NCBI RefSeq assembly: GCF_024398035.1
Contig: NZ_CP073748.1
Location: forward strand, 3,649,001 to 3,713,000
DNA: 64,000 nucleotides
Direction: 5' to 3'
From: Kordiimonas sp. SCSIO 12603
GTDB lineage: Bacteria; Pseudomonadota; Alphaproteobacteria; Sphingomonadales; Kordiimonadaceae
Position 1 is the stretch's first letter. Every line of letters starts with the position of its first letter. Of this stretch, positions 17,993 to 25,985 are shown piece after piece. The position numbers and the translations under genes are program-made. Below the pieces are notes generated by a model. It was not told the origin of the DNA, ran no database searches, and was given only the letters and a program-made list of their open reading frames with translations.

Positions 17993-18667
17993 ATGAACGG
18001 TCTTTTCATTACCTCTACAGGTACCGAAATTGGCAAAACCTTTGTAACTGCCAGCCTTTGCCATCAACTGAAAGCCGCTGGCAAAACCGTGCATGCTATC
18101 AAAGCTATTATCAGTGGCATCGAAGATGACATGACAGATACGGATACTGCCGTGATTGCTGAAAGTCTCGGGCTTGAGCCAACAGAGGCGACATGGAATG
18201 CCATTTCTCCATTCCGCTATAAAGCGCCACTAGCACCAAGCATGGCAGCGAAACTCGAAGGTAAAACGCTAGATTATGATGCCCTTATTGCTTTTTGCCG
18301 GAAACAACTAAATGAAAACCCATTCACCCTTGTAGAAGGTGTTGGCGGCAGCTTTGTACCGCTTAATGATGATAAACTCGTTGCCAACTGGATTGCGGAC
18401 CTGAAGCTGGATTCCATTCTCGTTGCTGGTAGCTATCTAGGAACCTTATCCCATATCACCGCAACACTTGAAGCTATGCAGGCACGCAAACTGCCTGTAA
18501 GAGCCATCGTGATCAGCGAGACAGCCGGAGACGACCACCCGGATTTCATCGCCACCATTGAGCAGGTTAAGCATTGGACAGATCTTCCGGTAATCGCGCT
18601 ACCTCGTATCAAAACGCCTGACCTATGGCGTGCAAGCCCTGACATGCTCAGCCAATTAAATCTCTAG
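17993..18667 (+). CDS. bioD: ATP-dependent dethiobiotin synthetase
   Basis: Closes the ureido ring of dethiobiotin from DAPA, CO2 and ATP. It has 224 residues from ATG 17993, chosen for GGAG 6 nt upstream; an in-frame ATG at 17981 lies inside bioF. The P-loop is GTEIGKTF, with Glu-Ile where most BioD have Asp-Thr. VEGVGGSFVPL is the second nucleotide/substrate motif. It is 1 nt after bioF. bioC or an alternative pimeloyl-ACP pathway gene is not in the window. Confidence 0.95.
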   Translation: MNGLFITSTGTEIGKTFVTASLCHQLKAAGKTVHAIKAIISGIEDDMTDTDTAVIAESLGLEPTEATWNAISPFRYKAPLAPSMAAKLEGKTLDYDALIAFCRKQLNENPFTLVEGVGGSFVPLNDDKLVANWIADLKLDSILVAGSYLGTLSHITATLEAMQARKLPVRAIVISETAGDDHPDFIATIEQVKHWTDLPVIALPRIKTPDLWRASPDMLSQLNL

Positions 18668-18823
18668 CAGGCAAGCCTTTCCCTGCTGGGCCATATATGC
18701 CCGGCAGCTTTCACCATCCATGATACGAGCTTGATCAAAACCCCAGTATTCCAACCATTTCAAAACTGGCACAGCAGTTGCTCTTAATGTTCCAAACGTA
18801 ATCACCCTGTGATGGAGCAACCA

Positions 18824-19051
18824 ATGCAACAAGAGCAATTACCTTTCGACCCGAATGTCTACTATGGTATCGTCGCTGATAACCTACTGAAGAACCTTGG
18901 TCCAAAGGCACTGCACTATGCAGATCATGCTCTGGCAAAAATGAAATCACTCGGTGATGAAAAAGGTTTGGATATCTGGCTTAATATTCATGAACACTTG
19001 ATCATGCGCTCTATGCCAGAACATCACGCAGATACTGCAATGATCCACTAA
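18824..19051 (+). CDS. small hypothetical protein
   Basis: A 75-residue soluble protein I do not recognise. ATG 18824 has GGAG 6 nt upstream; in-frame alternatives are GTG 18809 and ATG 18812. It is mainly helical, with a central LLKNLGPKALHYADHALAKM segment and a helix IWLNIHEHLIMRSM near the C-terminus. No signal peptide is seen. A strongly structured segment with a terminator starts directly after its stop, so the mRNA carries a long folded 3' end. Confidence 0.7.
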   Translation: MQQEQLPFDPNVYYGIVADNLLKNLGPKALHYADHALAKMKSLGDEKGLDIWLNIHEHLIMRSMPEHHADTAMIH

Positions 19052-19176
19052 AAACACCCAGATACAGACAGGGCATCTCTCAGCACCCGGCACCCGAAGT
19101 CCTGTCTGTGACCGGAACATACCCAATTCCGGTCATAAGGCCCGCCCTTTCACCCAAGGGGCGGGTCTTTAACATT
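19052..19176 (+). ncRNA. candidate sRNA or 3'-UTR RNA with three hairpins and C-rich loops
   Basis: Three consecutive stem-loops: ACAGACAGG/CCTGTCTGT (19064-19072 with 19101-19109), TGACCGGAA/TTCCGGTCA (19109-19117 with 19127-19135, so the first two compete for one base) and GGCCCGCCC/GGGCGGGTC (from 19139 to 19167). The third is followed by TTTAACATTTT and acts as a terminator. CACCC recurs at 19055, 19084, 19091 and 19151, with ACCC at 19121, nearly always in predicted loops. Such C-rich loops in sRNAs often pair with purine-rich ribosome-binding sites. It could be a free sRNA, a 3'-UTR-derived sRNA, or only a stable mRNA end. Confidence 0.4.
19139..19176 (+). terminator. intrinsic terminator
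   Basis: A stem of about 12 bp including two G-T pairs (19139-19150 with 19156-19167), a 5-nt loop CACCC, then TTTAACATTTT. It is the end of the small-protein gene and of the candidate RNA. Confidence 0.75.
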
Positions 19177-19215
19177 TTACCCACACCTGCATAAAATTCG
19201 ACAATTATGGTGAAA

Positions 19216-19234
19216 CACTATTGAAAACATAGTG
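19216..19234 (+). promoter_or_regulatory. inverted repeat upstream of luxR-type gene
   Basis: CACTAT (19216-19221) and ATAGTG (19229-19234) form a 6-bp dyad with a 7-nt spacer, 50 nt before the GTG of the LuxR-family gene. TATATAAC near 19250 could be a -10. It may be an autoregulatory box. Support is only the symmetry. Confidence 0.3.
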
Positions 19235-19284
19235 CGCTAAAGGCTATTTATATAACTATGGGGGTCAGATAGAGATTGTAGAAA

Positions 19285-20070
19285 GTGCAATTAATTCATA
19301 GTTTTATTGAAAGCTTGGAGGCTTGCCAGTCAAATCTTCAAGTCTGGGAAGAATTCCTGGAATTTATTAGAGAGCGTAATTTTACACACGCTTCCTATAG
19401 CTACGGCTACGCCACCCGAGAAGTTCCTTCACACACTATTGAAGGCAGTTCTAATCTACTTCATGTGTCCTTAGCCGGTAAAAGCTGGATTACCAGTATT
19501 GATGCAACTGTTATTGAGGGATATCGAAAAAAACGCGCAAAAAATCTGGACCCAACCAGGAACTATCTTGTGTCACCTACATTGAAACCATCCTTTCACG
19601 GCAAAACAAAACTGGAACCAAACGACCCGTTCTATGACGTTCGTTTTGAATTCATGGATCATATGCATGAAAATGGCCTTCGTTCCTTTTTACTTATTCC
19701 TATCAAACATTTGTTTGGTCGTAATAATGCAGATGTCAGCCTTTTCTGTGATATGGAAGTAGAAGATTTAGAAAATCAAATCGCACCGTCGGCAGTAAAT
19801 GAATGCCATATTGCTGCACTTTACATGCATACGGTTTTCCAAAATCATATGCGCTATGTTTATGCCGAAGCACTTGGCATTAAGGGCAGACCATACGAAG
19901 TTCTGCAAAAGCTACATGCCGGTTACACCAACACACAAATCGGCGAAATGCTGGGCATGTCAACTCCCACTGTATCTTTTCATCTAAAGGAACTTCGAGA
20001 AACGCTTGATGTTGCATCAACACGCGAGATATTACCCACTGCCTTAAGGCACGGTATTCTGGATGGGTAA
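19285..20070 (+). CDS. LuxR-family regulator with autoinducer-binding-like domain
   Basis: A 261-residue transcription factor from GTG 19285 (an in-frame stop precedes it). Residues about 20-170 resemble the LuxR autoinducer-binding fold. Residues about 200-255 form a LuxR helix-turn-helix: LQKLHAGYTNTQIGEMLGMS, then TPTVSFHLKELRETL. No LuxI synthase is in the window, so it is a solo LuxR or a sensor of another small molecule. The N-domain is divergent and I cannot align the ligand-binding Trp/Asp/Tyr residues with confidence. It is upstream of tusA by about 85 bp. Confidence 0.75.
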   Translation: MQLIHSFIESLEACQSNLQVWEEFLEFIRERNFTHASYSYGYATREVPSHTIEGSSNLLHVSLAGKSWITSIDATVIEGYRKKRAKNLDPTRNYLVSPTLKPSFHGKTKLEPNDPFYDVRFEFMDHMHENGLRSFLLIPIKHLFGRNNADVSLFCDMEVEDLENQIAPSAVNECHIAALYMHTVFQNHMRYVYAEALGIKGRPYEVLQKLHAGYTNTQIGEMLGMSTPTVSFHLKELRETLDVASTREILPTALRHGILDG

Positions 20071-20155
20071 AATACCTGCATTCATTAACGTGCTATTGAG
20101 AATTTAATTTTAAAGTTATCTTAGTAGTAAAGGCAGCGAGAGGATTGCCGGGTTA

Positions 20156-20413
20156 ATGAGTAAACATCCAAACAAAGTTGCTGTTGAATTAGATGCAACG
20201 GGCCTTATGTGCCCTATGCCGGTGCTGCGTGCACGTAGATTTCTTGACGATATGACAGTTGGTGAAATTTTACAGGTAACAGCGTCTGATCCCGCATCGG
20301 TGCATGATATGCCCGCTTTCTGCCGCATGGCAGGCCATAAGCTTTTAATGGCATATGTAGAAGACGATAATTATATCTTTGAAATTGAGAAATGTCTGCC
20401 CGCGGAGACATAG
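20156..20413 (+). CDS. TusA family sulfurtransferase
   Basis: A persulfide carrier of the SirA/TusA fold, 85 residues. The LDATGLMCPMPVLRARRFL motif carries the active cysteine and CPxP at about residues 20-23, and ASDPASVHDMPAFC is typical of the second half. TusA proteins pass sulfur for tRNA thiolation or in sulfur oxidation. It converges, with an 8-bp gap, on a TIGR02186/TauE pair that also belongs to sulfur metabolism. Confidence 0.92.
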   Translation: MSKHPNKVAVELDATGLMCPMPVLRARRFLDDMTVGEILQVTASDPASVHDMPAFCRMAGHKLLMAYVEDDNYIFEIEKCLPAET

Positions 20414-20421
20414 GGAAGAAA

Positions 20422-21180
20422 TTATTTCTTCCCTAAAACACCAGCAAGCCAGCCAGCACTTAAAGCCACAACAACGGCGGTTAAACCGTATAGAAACGGG
20501 GACCCATGAGCGAAATCATAAGCAGCCCGCTCGAAACCTTCTTTACCAACATCTAACTTGATACGACTACGATCTTTGATTTTACCGTCCTGAAACAAAA
20601 ACGTTTCAACAATAAAATCACCAACGGGTACGTTCGCTGGCAAGTGAATATCTGTTCTGAAAAGCCCCTGCGTTAGCTTGGTAACGCTATCAAGTTCCTG
20701 CCGGAACAATTCTTCTCCAGCACGAAGGCGAAAAAGAGCCTCTCTAAAAGCGGGCTCAGGGGCTGCTACATCACCACCTGAGCGCACAACAAGCGGCAGA
20801 TAATCAAACCCAATACCGTATTTTTCAAACACAGCTGCCGGAGCAATTTCATCCAGGGACGCAGTTGCAGCAACAGCATAGTATCCTGGGGCGGAGGGGA
20901 AAGTGATATTCTGGTTATTCACCCAGATAACGCCAACCCTTTCTTTCTTGCGCACCACAGTTTCGCTATTTGGTCCGCGGACCACAACAACAACTTCATA
21001 CGGCGCGCTGTCTGGGTCTTTAAGCGATGTGCCCACCGCTCCAAACAAGATCAACTGTGCACCATCAAAACTGTAACGTATCTCAATTTTATTGTTCGAG
21101 AGATCGGTTACCAAAGCCATGACGGGCGACGGCAGGACCACAGTTACAAACAGCATGTAAATAAGAACGAGCAGACGCAT
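20422..21180 (-). CDS. TIGR02186-type membrane-anchored periplasmic protein
   Basis: A 252-residue protein with a signal peptide (about 1-22), a long predicted periplasmic beta-rich domain and one C-terminal transmembrane helix (about 226-247, LYGLTAVVVALSAGWLAGVLG). The pattern (DLSNNKIEIRYSFDGAQLILFG near the start, then VVVVRGPNSETVVRKKERVGVIWVN) resembles the TIGR02186 family. These proteins are usually encoded with TauE/SafE exporters, as here, where the genes overlap by one base. The function is unestablished; a partner for anion export is inferred. Confidence 0.8.
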   Translation of the reverse strand: MRLLVLIYMLFVTVVLPSPVMALVTDLSNNKIEIRYSFDGAQLILFGAVGTSLKDPDSAPYEVVVVVRGPNSETVVRKKERVGVIWVNNQNITFPSAPGYYAVAATASLDEIAPAAVFEKYGIGFDYLPLVVRSGGDVAAPEPAFREALFRLRAGEELFRQELDSVTKLTQGLFRTDIHLPANVPVGDFIVETFLFQDGKIKDRSRIKLDVGKEGFERAAYDFAHGSPFLYGLTAVVVALSAGWLAGVLGKK

Positions 21181-22118
21181 TAGTGGCCACCCTGTTCTGC
21201 TGCTTCTGCAACACTGTATAGCTCTTCTGGCTCAATCACCAAACCAAAGCCCATCTTGATACACACACCTAGCACCATAACAGCAAGAAGTGCTCGCAGC
21301 TGCTCGCCTTTCATTTTAAGGCCAACACGCGCTCCAACTTGTGCGCCAATCACCGCACCGAACAACAACAGAACTGCAAGGAAAATATCCACCGTTTGGG
21401 TATTCACTGAATGGAAGATTGTGGTTAGTGCTGTAACAAAAATAATCTGGAACAGAGATGTTCCCACAACCACATTGGTCGGCATACCAAGGATATAAAT
21501 CATGGCAGGAACCATGATGAAACCACCACCAACACCCATAATCGCCGCAAGAACACCAACTAACATACCAATAGCAAGTGGCAGGATTGCAGAGATATAA
21601 AGGCGAGATTTACGGAAACGCATCTTAAATGGCAGTGCATGTATCCACGCTTTATGGCGATCTTCCCGAGAAAGCTTTGGTGGCACATATCCTGTGTACT
21701 GACGATATATGGCCCGCATACTTTCCCAGAACATCAACCCACCAACAGACCCAAGGAAAACCACGTAAGCAAGGGCGATCATCAGGTCAACCTGCCCCAG
21801 TGATTTCAGATACGTAAAGACCTGTGCCCCAAAGAAGGAGCCAATAGCGCCGCCGACAATAAGGACAGCCCCCATCTTCACATCTACACCTTGCCTTCGC
21901 CAGTGCGCCAGCGCACCCGATACAGAAGCGGCGGTAATTTCATTGGATTCAGTTGCCACAGCAACAGCAGGCGGCACGCCAGAGAAAATTAACAGCGGTG
22001 TCATAAGGAAACCACCACCAACTCCAAACATACCCGAAAGAAAGCCAACGACAGCCCCCATTCCAATCACCAAAAATATGTTCATGGAGAGTTCGGCAAT
22101 CGGCAGATAAAGAGGCAT
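21180..22118 (-). CDS. TauE/SafE family sulfite/organosulfonate exporter
   Basis: A 312-residue inner-membrane protein with about eight helices. Two family repeats are visible: GFLSGMFGVGGGFLMTPLLI near residue 25 and GVLAAIMGVGGGFIMVPAMI near 205. TauE/SafE proteins export sulfite, sulfoacetate or related anions. The start at 22118 gives the common MPLYLPIAELSMN N-terminus. It is first in a two-gene operon with the TIGR02186 protein and is divergent from the MerR-fad cluster. Confidence 0.92.
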   Translation of the reverse strand: MPLYLPIAELSMNIFLVIGMGAVVGFLSGMFGVGGGFLMTPLLIFSGVPPAVAVATESNEITAASVSGALAHWRRQGVDVKMGAVLIVGGAIGSFFGAQVFTYLKSLGQVDLMIALAYVVFLGSVGGLMFWESMRAIYRQYTGYVPPKLSREDRHKAWIHALPFKMRFRKSRLYISAILPLAIGMLVGVLAAIMGVGGGFIMVPAMIYILGMPTNVVVGTSLFQIIFVTALTTIFHSVNTQTVDIFLAVLLLFGAVIGAQVGARVGLKMKGEQLRALLAVMVLGVCIKMGFGLVIEPEELYSVAEAAEQGGH

Positions 22119-22438
22119 ACTGTTTCGGCCCTGAAAATAGCATGAAGTACGGAAGGAAGTCCGGTACCTGACATTCAGTTATTCTTAACACCCTAAGCTA
22201 AAAATAGAATTAAGATCAATCCCGCATAAGGTCTTTTATGCAATTCAGATAAGTTTTTTTATCTATTCAAACCCGAAAACCACACGATTCGGTGACTTTC
22301 CGTTATTTCCCAACATTCCTCTTTGGCTAAAATCCATAATTCCCACGGGAATCCAGTGCTTTATAAAAGTGACTGAGAAATACTTGACGTTAACGTCAAC
22401 GGAACATATTTTAATGTTCAGCATTAAAGGATGGTTTC
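22119..22438. other. intergenic region between tauE-like and merR genes
   Basis: 320 bp without a gene. It holds the divergent promoters. Visible elements are the MerR-side promoter and palindrome (22384-22412) and, near 22147-22167, an imperfect inverted repeat GTACGGA/TCCGGTAC in the leader of the exporter gene. No RNA gene was seen. Confidence 0.6.
22384..22412 (+). promoter_or_regulatory. promoter of merR-fad operon with overlapping perfect palindrome
   Basis: TTGACGTTAACGTCAA (22384-22399) is a perfect 16-bp palindrome whose left half is a -35 element (TTGACG). A -10 TATTTT lies at 22407-22412, 17 nt away. The palindrome is probably the operator of the adjacent MerR protein, resembling TTGACGT-ACGTCAA-type sites of LiuR-like MerR regulators of acyl-CoA catabolism. 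Placement over the -35 suggests repression. Confidence 0.7.
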
Positions 22439-22885
22439 ATGTCAAAACAAGAAAACAGAACCTATTCAATTCAGGATCTCGCAACAGAGTTCCATATAAC
22501 CCCCCGGACCTTGCGGCACTATGAAGAGCAAGGGCTTATCGCACCGCAGCGCCAAGGCCAAACACGTGTCTATAGCGGTGCTGACCGCGCCCGTCTTTCC
22601 TGGATACTCCGGGGCAAGCGAGTTGGTTTCTCCCTTGCCGAGGTGGGTGAGATGTTGGACTTGTATGATATTGGCGATGGCCGCCAAACCCAACGTGAAG
22701 TCGCCGAAAACCGTTGCCGCGAAAGGATAACAGCCTTGAAGGCCCAACGGGACGATATTAACGCAACCATCGTAGAGCTCGAAGGCTTCTGCGATCTGCT
22801 TTCCAATTTGAAACGCTGTGAAAAAACCGGCCAGTGGGTTGATACCACAACCGGCGAAATCATGAGCAGCTTCAACCCTGAATAA
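22439..22885 (+). CDS. MerR-family regulator of the beta-oxidation cluster
   Basis: A 148-residue DNA-binding protein. The winged HTH at residues 8-75 contains YSIQDLATEFHITPRTLRHY, YEEQGLIAPQRQGQTRVYSGADRAR and WILRGKRVGFSLAEVGEML. It continues into a dimerising coiled coil (about 85-125), as in LiuR-like MerR proteins that control fatty-acid or branched-chain acyl-CoA genes. AAAGGA precedes the ATG. The acyl-CoA dehydrogenase gene starts 37 bp downstream, so autoregulated co-transcription is likely. The effector is unknown; an acyl-CoA is inferred. Confidence 0.88.
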   Translation: MSKQENRTYSIQDLATEFHITPRTLRHYEEQGLIAPQRQGQTRVYSGADRARLSWILRGKRVGFSLAEVGEMLDLYDIGDGRQTQREVAENRCRERITALKAQRDDINATIVELEGFCDLLSNLKRCEKTGQWVDTTTGEIMSSFNPE

Positions 22886-22922
22886 ACAAATTAATAAGAT
22901 CTCAACATAGATAGGAACACCC

Positions 22923-24716
22923 ATGCCAAGCTATAAGGCCCCTGTAAAGGACATGAGTTTCGTTTTGAACGAGGTACTGAACCTCAGCCAATATTCCCAC
23001 CTTCCGGGTTACGATGAAGCAACCCCTGATCTAATCTCCGCTATTCTTGAAGAAGGTGCGAAGCTTTGTGAAAACGAGCTAGCTCCACTTAACCTTTCAG
23101 GTGATCAGGAAGGCTGTCACCGCGCAGAAGACGGTTCTGTAACAACACCGAAAGGCTTCAAGGAAGCATACGCAAAATACACTGAAGGTGGCTGGCCTGG
23201 CCTTACAGAAAACCCAGACTTTGGCGGCCAAGGCATGCCACACACGCTCGGTTTTTGCCTTGAGGAAATGATGGTTTCTTCAAACATGGCGTTTGCTATG
23301 TACCCGGGCCTTACAGCTGGTGCACGTGCCGCTATCAATATTGATGGTACCGACGAGCAAAAGCAAACATACCTACCGAAAATGATTTCAGGTGAATGGA
23401 CAGGTACCATGAACCTGACTGAGCCACACTGTGGTACAGATCTTGGTATGCTGCGCACTAAAGCAGAGCCAAATGATGATGGTTCTTACGCAATCTCCGG
23501 CACAAAGATTTTCATCTCCGCTGGCGATCACGATATGGCTGATAACATCATCCACCTTGTTCTCGCACGCTTGCCAGATGCACCCAAGGGCGTGAAAGGT
23601 ATTTCGCTCTTTATCGTGCCGAAATTCAATCTGAATGAAGACGGCTCCGTTGGTGAGAAGAACGGCGTCTCTTGTGGTTCCATCGAAGAAAAAATGGGCA
23701 TCCACGGCAACTCTACTTGTGTGATGAACTATGATGGCGCCAAAGGCTTCTTGCTTGGCGAACCGCACAAAGGCCTACGCTCTATGTTCATTATGATGAA
23801 CGCTGCGCGTATTGGTGTTGCTGTTCAGGGTTATGGCCTTTCTGAAGTTGCTTACCAAAACGCTGTTGAATATGCGAAGGACCGTATCCAAGGCCGTGCC
23901 CTTACTGGCCCTAAAATGCCGGAAAAAGTAGCTGATTCAATTATCGTACACCCAGATGTACGCCGTAACCTTATGAACGCCCGCTCTTTCAATGAAGCAG
24001 CACGTGCTGCTGCTATATGGTGTGCTCTGCTTGTTGATGTATCACATAACGAGCCTGACGAAGAAAAACGTCAGTGGGCAGACGATATCGTTGGTCTTCT
24101 AACTCCTGTGATGAAAGGCGTGTTCACAGACCGCGGTTTTGAATATTGCGCTAGCTCTCAGCAAGTATTTGGCGGCCACGGTTATATCTCTGAATGGGGT
24201 ATGGAACAGTTTGTTCGTGATGCACGTATCACTCAGATTTACGAAGGTGCAAACGGTATTCAGGCGCTTGATCTTGTGGGCCGTAAACTTCCCGCAAATG
24301 GTGGTCGCGGCATTCAGGCCTTCTTCAGCTATGTAGGCAAGTTCCTATCTACCAACAAAGAGAATGAAAAGCTTGCTGATTTCGTGAAACCACTCAGCAA
24401 AGCGCTGACTGATCTTCAAACAGCAACAATGTGGCTTGTGCAAAATGGCATGGCAAACCCAGACAATGCAGGTGCCGCTTCCACGCCATATATGCACCTG
24501 TTTGGTCACGTACTCCTTGGTTTCCAGTGGGCACAAATTGCAAAAATTGCAACTGAACAACTGGACGCAGGCACAAGTGACCCTACCTTCTATGAAAACA
24601 AGTTAATCACAGGCCGTTATTACATGAACCGCCGCATGCCGGAAACTGCAGCCCTTCTTGGTGAACTGCAAACGGGTGCAGAAGATGTAATGGCGCTTGA
24701 CGCAGCAAATTTCTAA
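22923..24716 (+). CDS. acyl-CoA dehydrogenase (597-residue type)
   Basis: An FAD enzyme for the first oxidation of an acyl-CoA. The 597-residue length and N-terminal PVKDMSFVLNEVLNL match the long acyl-CoA dehydrogenase group that includes DmdC. The FAD/substrate motif MNLTEPHCGTDLG is near 160, and the C-terminal domain has GHGYISEWGMEQFVRD and ITQIYEGANGIQALDL with the catalytic glutamate region. Substrate chain length cannot be read from sequence. It is followed by thiolase and a FadJ-like enzyme. Confidence 0.93.
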   Translation: MPSYKAPVKDMSFVLNEVLNLSQYSHLPGYDEATPDLISAILEEGAKLCENELAPLNLSGDQEGCHRAEDGSVTTPKGFKEAYAKYTEGGWPGLTENPDFGGQGMPHTLGFCLEEMMVSSNMAFAMYPGLTAGARAAINIDGTDEQKQTYLPKMISGEWTGTMNLTEPHCGTDLGMLRTKAEPNDDGSYAISGTKIFISAGDHDMADNIIHLVLARLPDAPKGVKGISLFIVPKFNLNEDGSVGEKNGVSCGSIEEKMGIHGNSTCVMNYDGAKGFLLGEPHKGLRSMFIMMNAARIGVAVQGYGLSEVAYQNAVEYAKDRIQGRALTGPKMPEKVADSIIVHPDVRRNLMNARSFNEAARAAAIWCALLVDVSHNEPDEEKRQWADDIVGLLTPVMKGVFTDRGFEYCASSQQVFGGHGYISEWGMEQFVRDARITQIYEGANGIQALDLVGRKLPANGGRGIQAFFSYVGKFLSTNKENEKLADFVKPLSKALTDLQTATMWLVQNGMANPDNAGAASTPYMHLFGHVLLGFQWAQIAKIATEQLDAGTSDPTFYENKLITGRYYMNRRMPETAALLGELQTGAEDVMALDAANF

Positions 24717-24747
24717 GCCGCTTGGCACACTGAAAGGGATATTAAGA

Positions 24748-25953
24748 ATGACTGATGCTTATATTTATGATGCTATCAGAACACCGCGCGGACGCGGTCG
24801 TAAAGATGGCTCGCTCCACGAAATTACACCAGTTCAGCTTGCCACTCAGGCGCTAGAAGCAATTCGTGACCGGAATGATCTTGATACATCCGTTGTAGAT
24901 GACGTGGTTATGGGGTGTGTGGCACCAGTTGGTGAGCAAGGTTCAAACATCGCACGTGTTGCAGCAATCAATGCTGGTTACGCAGAAACTGTTGCCGGCT
25001 TCCAGCTGAACCGTTTTTGTGCGTCCGGCCTTGAAGCTGTAAACGTAGCAGCAGCAAAAGTTATGTCTGGTGAAGCAGATATGGCAATCGGCGGCGGTGT
25101 TGAAAGCATGTCACGCGTACCAATGGGCTCTGATGGCGGTGCTTGGCCGATGGACCCATCTGTAGCGTTCGACAGTTACTTCGTACCACAAGGTATTTCA
25201 GCTGACCTTATCGCAACAAAATACGGCTATAGCCGTGATGATGTTGATGCTTACGCTGTTGAATCCCAAAACCGTGCGAAAGCATCTTGGGATGATAACC
25301 GTTTTGCTAAATCAATCGTGCCAGTGAAAGACGTGGTTGGCATGACTGTGCTGGACCATGACGAGTTCATGCGCCCTGAAACAACAATGCAGTCTCTTGG
25401 CGCTCTTAAGCCATCTTTCGTACAGATGGGTGAATTTGGTTTTGATAACGTTGCAATCCAGAAATACCCGGAAATTGAACGTATCAATCACGTACACCAT
25501 GCTGGTAACTCATCCGGTATCGTAGACGGCTCTTCTGCTATCCTCGTTGGTACAAAAGAAATGGGCGAAAAGCTTGGCCTTAAGGCACGTGCACGCATCC
25601 GTTCTATGGCATCTGTTGGTTCTGAGCCAACAATCATGCTTACTGGCCCATCTTTTGCGGCAGAAAAAGCACTGAAACGCGCTGGTATGAGCACATCAGA
25701 CATTGATGTTTGGGAACTGAACGAAGCGTTCGCTTCTGTTGTTCTGCGCTTTATGGAAGCACTGAATATTGATCACAGTGACATCAACGTAAACGGTGGA
25801 GCTATCGCGATGGGTCACCCACTTGGTGCAACTGGTTCCATGATCCTTGGTACTGTTCTTGATGAGCTTGAGCGTTCAAACAAAGAAACAGCGCTTGCAA
25901 CACTTTGTATTGGTGCAGGCATGGGTACTGCAACAATCATCGAACGCGTTTAA
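24748..25953 (+). CDS. fadA: acetyl-CoA C-acyltransferase (thiolase)
   Basis: Cleaves 3-ketoacyl-CoA with CoA to give acetyl-CoA. It has 401 residues from ATG 24748, preceded by AAGGGATATTAAGA; the longer frame overlaps the dehydrogenase gene and has no ribosome site. Nucleophile cysteine in NRFCASGLEAV near 90, GGAIAMGHPLGATG with the histidine near 355, and the second cysteine in CIGAGMGTATIIE. Located between the dehydrogenase and the FadJ-like gene, it acts as the last step of the cycle. Confidence 0.93.
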   Translation: MTDAYIYDAIRTPRGRGRKDGSLHEITPVQLATQALEAIRDRNDLDTSVVDDVVMGCVAPVGEQGSNIARVAAINAGYAETVAGFQLNRFCASGLEAVNVAAAKVMSGEADMAIGGGVESMSRVPMGSDGGAWPMDPSVAFDSYFVPQGISADLIATKYGYSRDDVDAYAVESQNRAKASWDDNRFAKSIVPVKDVVGMTVLDHDEFMRPETTMQSLGALKPSFVQMGEFGFDNVAIQKYPEIERINHVHHAGNSSGIVDGSSAILVGTKEMGEKLGLKARARIRSMASVGSEPTIMLTGPSFAAEKALKRAGMSTSDIDVWELNEAFASVVLRFMEALNIDHSDINVNGGAIAMGHPLGATGSMILGTVLDELERSNKETALATLCIGAGMGTATIIERV

Positions 25954-25985
25954 TCGCCAACTGATATTTTCGGGGATATTTGAAA

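Noticed and set aside
18656-18838. 60-codon minus-strand frame after bioD
   Set aside because: No ribosome site or recognisable domain, and it overlaps bioD and the next gene's start.
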